The translations under genes were made by a program, and so were the position numbers. The notes under the pieces were generated by a model that made no database searches, was not told where the DNA came from, and was given only the letters and a program-made list of their open reading frames with translations. Below are positions 5,643-6,058 of a stretch of 6,058 nucleotides of DNA, in pieces. Every line of letters begins with the position of its first letter. The first letter of the stretch is position 1. The stretch comes from an uncultured Lachnospiraceae bacterium (GTDB lineage Bacteria > Bacillota > Clostridia > Lachnospirales > Lachnospiraceae), in assembly GCA_902782625.1 (NCBI GenBank), contig CACZNZ010000391.1, forward strand, positions 1 through 6,058, read 5' to 3'.

Positions 5643-6058
5643 ATGAAAAAGAAACTAGTTGCATTGATCCTCGCGCTGGCCGTGATGGTTGCTATGACAG
5701 CCTGTGGAGGCAGCAGTTCGGGATCAGGAGATGGTGAATCCAAGGAATTGAACATTTTCATGTGGAGTGACTATATCTCCGATGAAACCATCTCTGATTT
5801 TGAGAAGGAAACCGGAATCAAAGTAAATCTCAGCTACATGAATGATAATGCAGATTCTGTGAACAAGTTGACTGCAGGTGCCGGTGATGAGTACGACCTG
5901 ATCATGACATGTGACGCTTACATGGAATCGCTGATCAAGGGCGGTTATCTGGAAGAGCTGGATCTTTCCAAGATTCCGAATTCCGAGAATATCAACAAAG
6001 CATACTGGTCAGAAGAGAATCAGAAATACTGTATTCCATATCTGATGAACTACATTTA
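5643..6058 (+). CDS. potD: Substrate-binding lipoprotein of the Pot-type importer (PotD-like), 3' truncated by the window end
   Basis: The first 138 residues are visible and the frame is open at the end. The N terminus M-K-K-K plus a hydrophobic stretch and M-T-A-C (Cys21) is a lipoprotein signal peptide, followed by a Gly/Ser linker. The mature protein should be lipid-anchored outside the membrane. The first lobe begins L-N-I-F-M-W-S-D-Y-I-S (36-46), then F-E-K-E-T-G-I-K-V, aligning with PotD/PotF (Y-N-W-T-E-Y-V, F-T-K-E-T-G-I-K-V). Trp41 and Tyr93 (in C-D-A-Y-M-E-S-L) fall where PotD has ligand-contacting aromatic residues. The later Y-C-I-P-Y-L (129-134) corresponds to PotD Y-S-I-P-Y-I. 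The decisive acidic and tryptophan ligand residues of the second lobe lie beyond the window, so polyamine specificity cannot be confirmed. AGGAGG (5627-5632) stands 10 bases before the ATG. Confidence 0.92.
   Translation, partial: MKKKLVALILALAVMVAMTACGGSSSGSGDGESKELNIFMWSDYISDETISDFEKETGIKVNLSYMNDNADSVNKLTAGAGDEYDLIMTCDAYMESLIKGGYLEELDLSKIPNSENINKAYWSEENQKYCIPYLMNYI

Noticed and set aside
1..6058. Mobile element, CRISPR array, tRNA, rRNA or phage signatures
   Set aside because: No transposase or integrase motifs, no regularly spaced repeats and no RNA-gene structures were seen on either strand.

Overview
The window looks like a chromosomal segment from a Gram-positive anaerobe of the Clostridia, most likely Lachnospiraceae. 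This is inferred from strong AGGAGG-type ribosome binding sites, a lysine-rich Big_2-type protein tail typical of that family, a lipoprotein-type solute-binding protein, and gene sequences of Firmicutes character. No species can be named from the sequence alone.

Layout. Positions 1-258 hold the 3' end of a surface-type protein with a bacterial Ig-like (Big_2) domain, followed by a strong hairpin at 280-313. A 257-residue alpha/beta-hydrolase of the putative esterase family lies at 353-1126 (+). Two GntR-family regulators with UTRA ligand-binding domains run leftward (1140 to about 1889, and 1864-2607). They overlap each other and converge on the esterase gene with a 13-base gap. A divergent control region at 2608-2800 separates them from a rightward operon. 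That operon encodes a polyamine-type (PotABCD-like) ABC importer: ATPase (2801-3886), two permeases (3883-4758 and 4759-5598) and the start of a lipoprotein substrate-binding protein (5643 to the window end).

How it fits together. The binding lipoprotein would capture the substrate outside the membrane, the two six-helix permeases form the channel, and the ATPase drives import. The regulator pair is transcribed divergently from the same short intergenic region. That region carries a good leftward promoter (TTGCAT, 17 bp, TATAAT), a TTGACA element for rightward transcription, a duplicated ATTGGTATA motif resembling HutC-subfamily half-sites (one copy at each promoter), and a 31-bp AT-only-stem inverted repeat in the probable potA leader. 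The simplest reading is a ligand-sensing switch in which one or both regulators repress themselves and the transporter.

Most unusual points: the downstream regulator has no ATG/GTG/TTG start at the right distance from its obvious Shine-Dalgarno but has an in-frame ATA there; two non-identical UTRA regulators sit in tandem at one importer; and potA appears to use TTG. I see no mobile element, CRISPR array, tRNA or rRNA, and no wholly new system. The regulatory arrangement is the part worth a second look.
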